Below, in pieces: positions 5,715-6,052 of a stretch of DNA of 6,052 nucleotides. Positions within the stretch are counted from its first letter, which is position 1; the number at the start of each line of letters is the position of its first letter. Location of the stretch: assembly GCA_030670605.1 (NCBI GenBank), contig DAOVBK010000103.1, positions 1-6,052 of the forward strand. Reading direction: 5' to 3'. The stretch comes from Candidatus Stahliibacteriota bacterium (lineage in GTDB: Bacteria > Hydrothermota > Tepidihabitantia > SM23-42). The translations under genes were made by a program, and so were the position numbers. The notes under the pieces are model-generated. The model was not told where the DNA came from. It saw only the letters and a list, made by a program, of their open reading frames with translations, and did not search any database.

Positions 5715-6052
5715 AACATTGAAAAAACACTTAACGTATGTTTTCTGATTGACATTGTTGTGGCATTCTCCACTGTGACACGTCATCTGAGGTGCTATAA
5801 AAGGCGGGTATGTGTTCAAGAAAGTGGAAAACTATCCCTTAGAGTAACCTTTACTGCCTGTTAACGTACGCTGCAGCACCCGGCGTCGCAGCTGAATACG
5901 CTTTAGCACAAAACTGAACACAAACAAACACACCATCAGCAGTGCAACAACTCTAACTACAGGGTATCTGAAATCGGTCCCCAGAGAAAACGAGCCCAGT
6001 GACCGCAACGACAAACACCCACGTGCTGCGCGCTTTCATAGTGCACGATCAA
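5715..6052. other. Right-hand region without a secure gene
   Basis: No convincing long reading frame is present. On the plus strand there is an extended -10-like TGCTATAAA (5793-5801) with GTGACA (5775-5780) at a short 15-base spacing, but the only frame behind it (ATG 5810) ends after 10 codons. On the minus strand there are two overlapping short frames with hydrophobic stretches, described separately. No tRNA, terminator or repeat of the GGGGTCAGG family is seen here. Confidence 0.4.
5832..6039 (-). pseudogene. Possible frameshifted small membrane protein
   Basis: An ATG at 6039 opens a 28-codon frame encoding a basic start and a hydrophobic segment (MKARSTWVFVVAVTGLVFSG), stopping at 5953. 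The frame one base over stays open to a TAG at 5832. It encodes a clear transmembrane helix (VVRVVALLMVCLFVFSFVL) followed by a basic tail (KRIQLRRRVL); on its own it has only a TTG start (6014). Removing one T from the TTTT run near 5990 would join both into a protein of about 68 residues with two membrane segments. No good ribosome binding site precedes the ATG, and no family is recognised. It may equally be non-coding. Confidence 0.2.

Noticed and set aside
5775..5820. Plus-strand promoter at TGCTATAAA driving a rightward gene
   Set aside because: The -35 spacing is poor (15 bases) and the only downstream ATG frame ends after 10 codons; nothing coding is visible on that strand.

Overview
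The window comes from a bacterial chromosome or metagenomic contig of middling GC. The best taxonomic hint is the secreted protein at 3811-5625 (minus). It joins an N-terminal signal peptide and a beta-helix to a C-terminal sorting/FlgD-like domain (NSPNPF, YDVSGR, WDG, SGVYFYAL motifs). That architecture is typical of the FCB group and allied candidate phyla (WOR-3, Zixibacteria, KSB1 and similar). The assignment is inference; there is no rRNA or other marker gene here.

Layout. On the plus strand, 1-2237 holds a two-gene unit. First comes the 5'-truncated FAD subunit of a GlcD/D-lactate-dehydrogenase-type oxidase. Eight bases later comes its (Fe-S)/CCG-domain partner (GlcF/HdrD-like). Together they should oxidise a 2-hydroxy acid and pass electrons through FAD and 4Fe-4S clusters to the membrane or a carrier. 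From 2384 onward every convincing gene lies on the minus strand. In transcription order (right to left) these are: a questionable small membrane ORF (5832-6039), the secreted beta-helix protein with a good sigma70-type promoter (3811-5625), a pyridoxamine-5'-phosphate-oxidase-like flavin-barrel protein (3244-3666), and an exported peptide-methionine sulfoxide reductase A (2384-3151).

Repeats. Two intergenic spaces are filled by elements with long inverted arms starting GGGGTCAGGTCTCAACATTT. Copy 1 (2248-2434) has 21-bp perfect arms and contains a second, related element with 23-bp perfect arms (2276-2361), so one family is nested in another. Copy 2 (3680-3808) sits exactly between the stop codon of the beta-helix gene and the ribosome-binding site of the flavin-barrel gene. 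No transposase is present. The elements look like small non-autonomous (REP/MITE-like) mobile repeats.

The most interesting points are consequences of these repeats. Copy 1 appears to have cut an MsrA-MsrB fusion at the start of its MsrB domain and supplies the last codons and stop of the surviving MsrA. Copy 2 carries consensus-like -35 and -10 boxes pointing into the flavin-barrel gene. I see no defence system, CRISPR array, tRNA or rRNA, and no evidence for a new multi-gene system.
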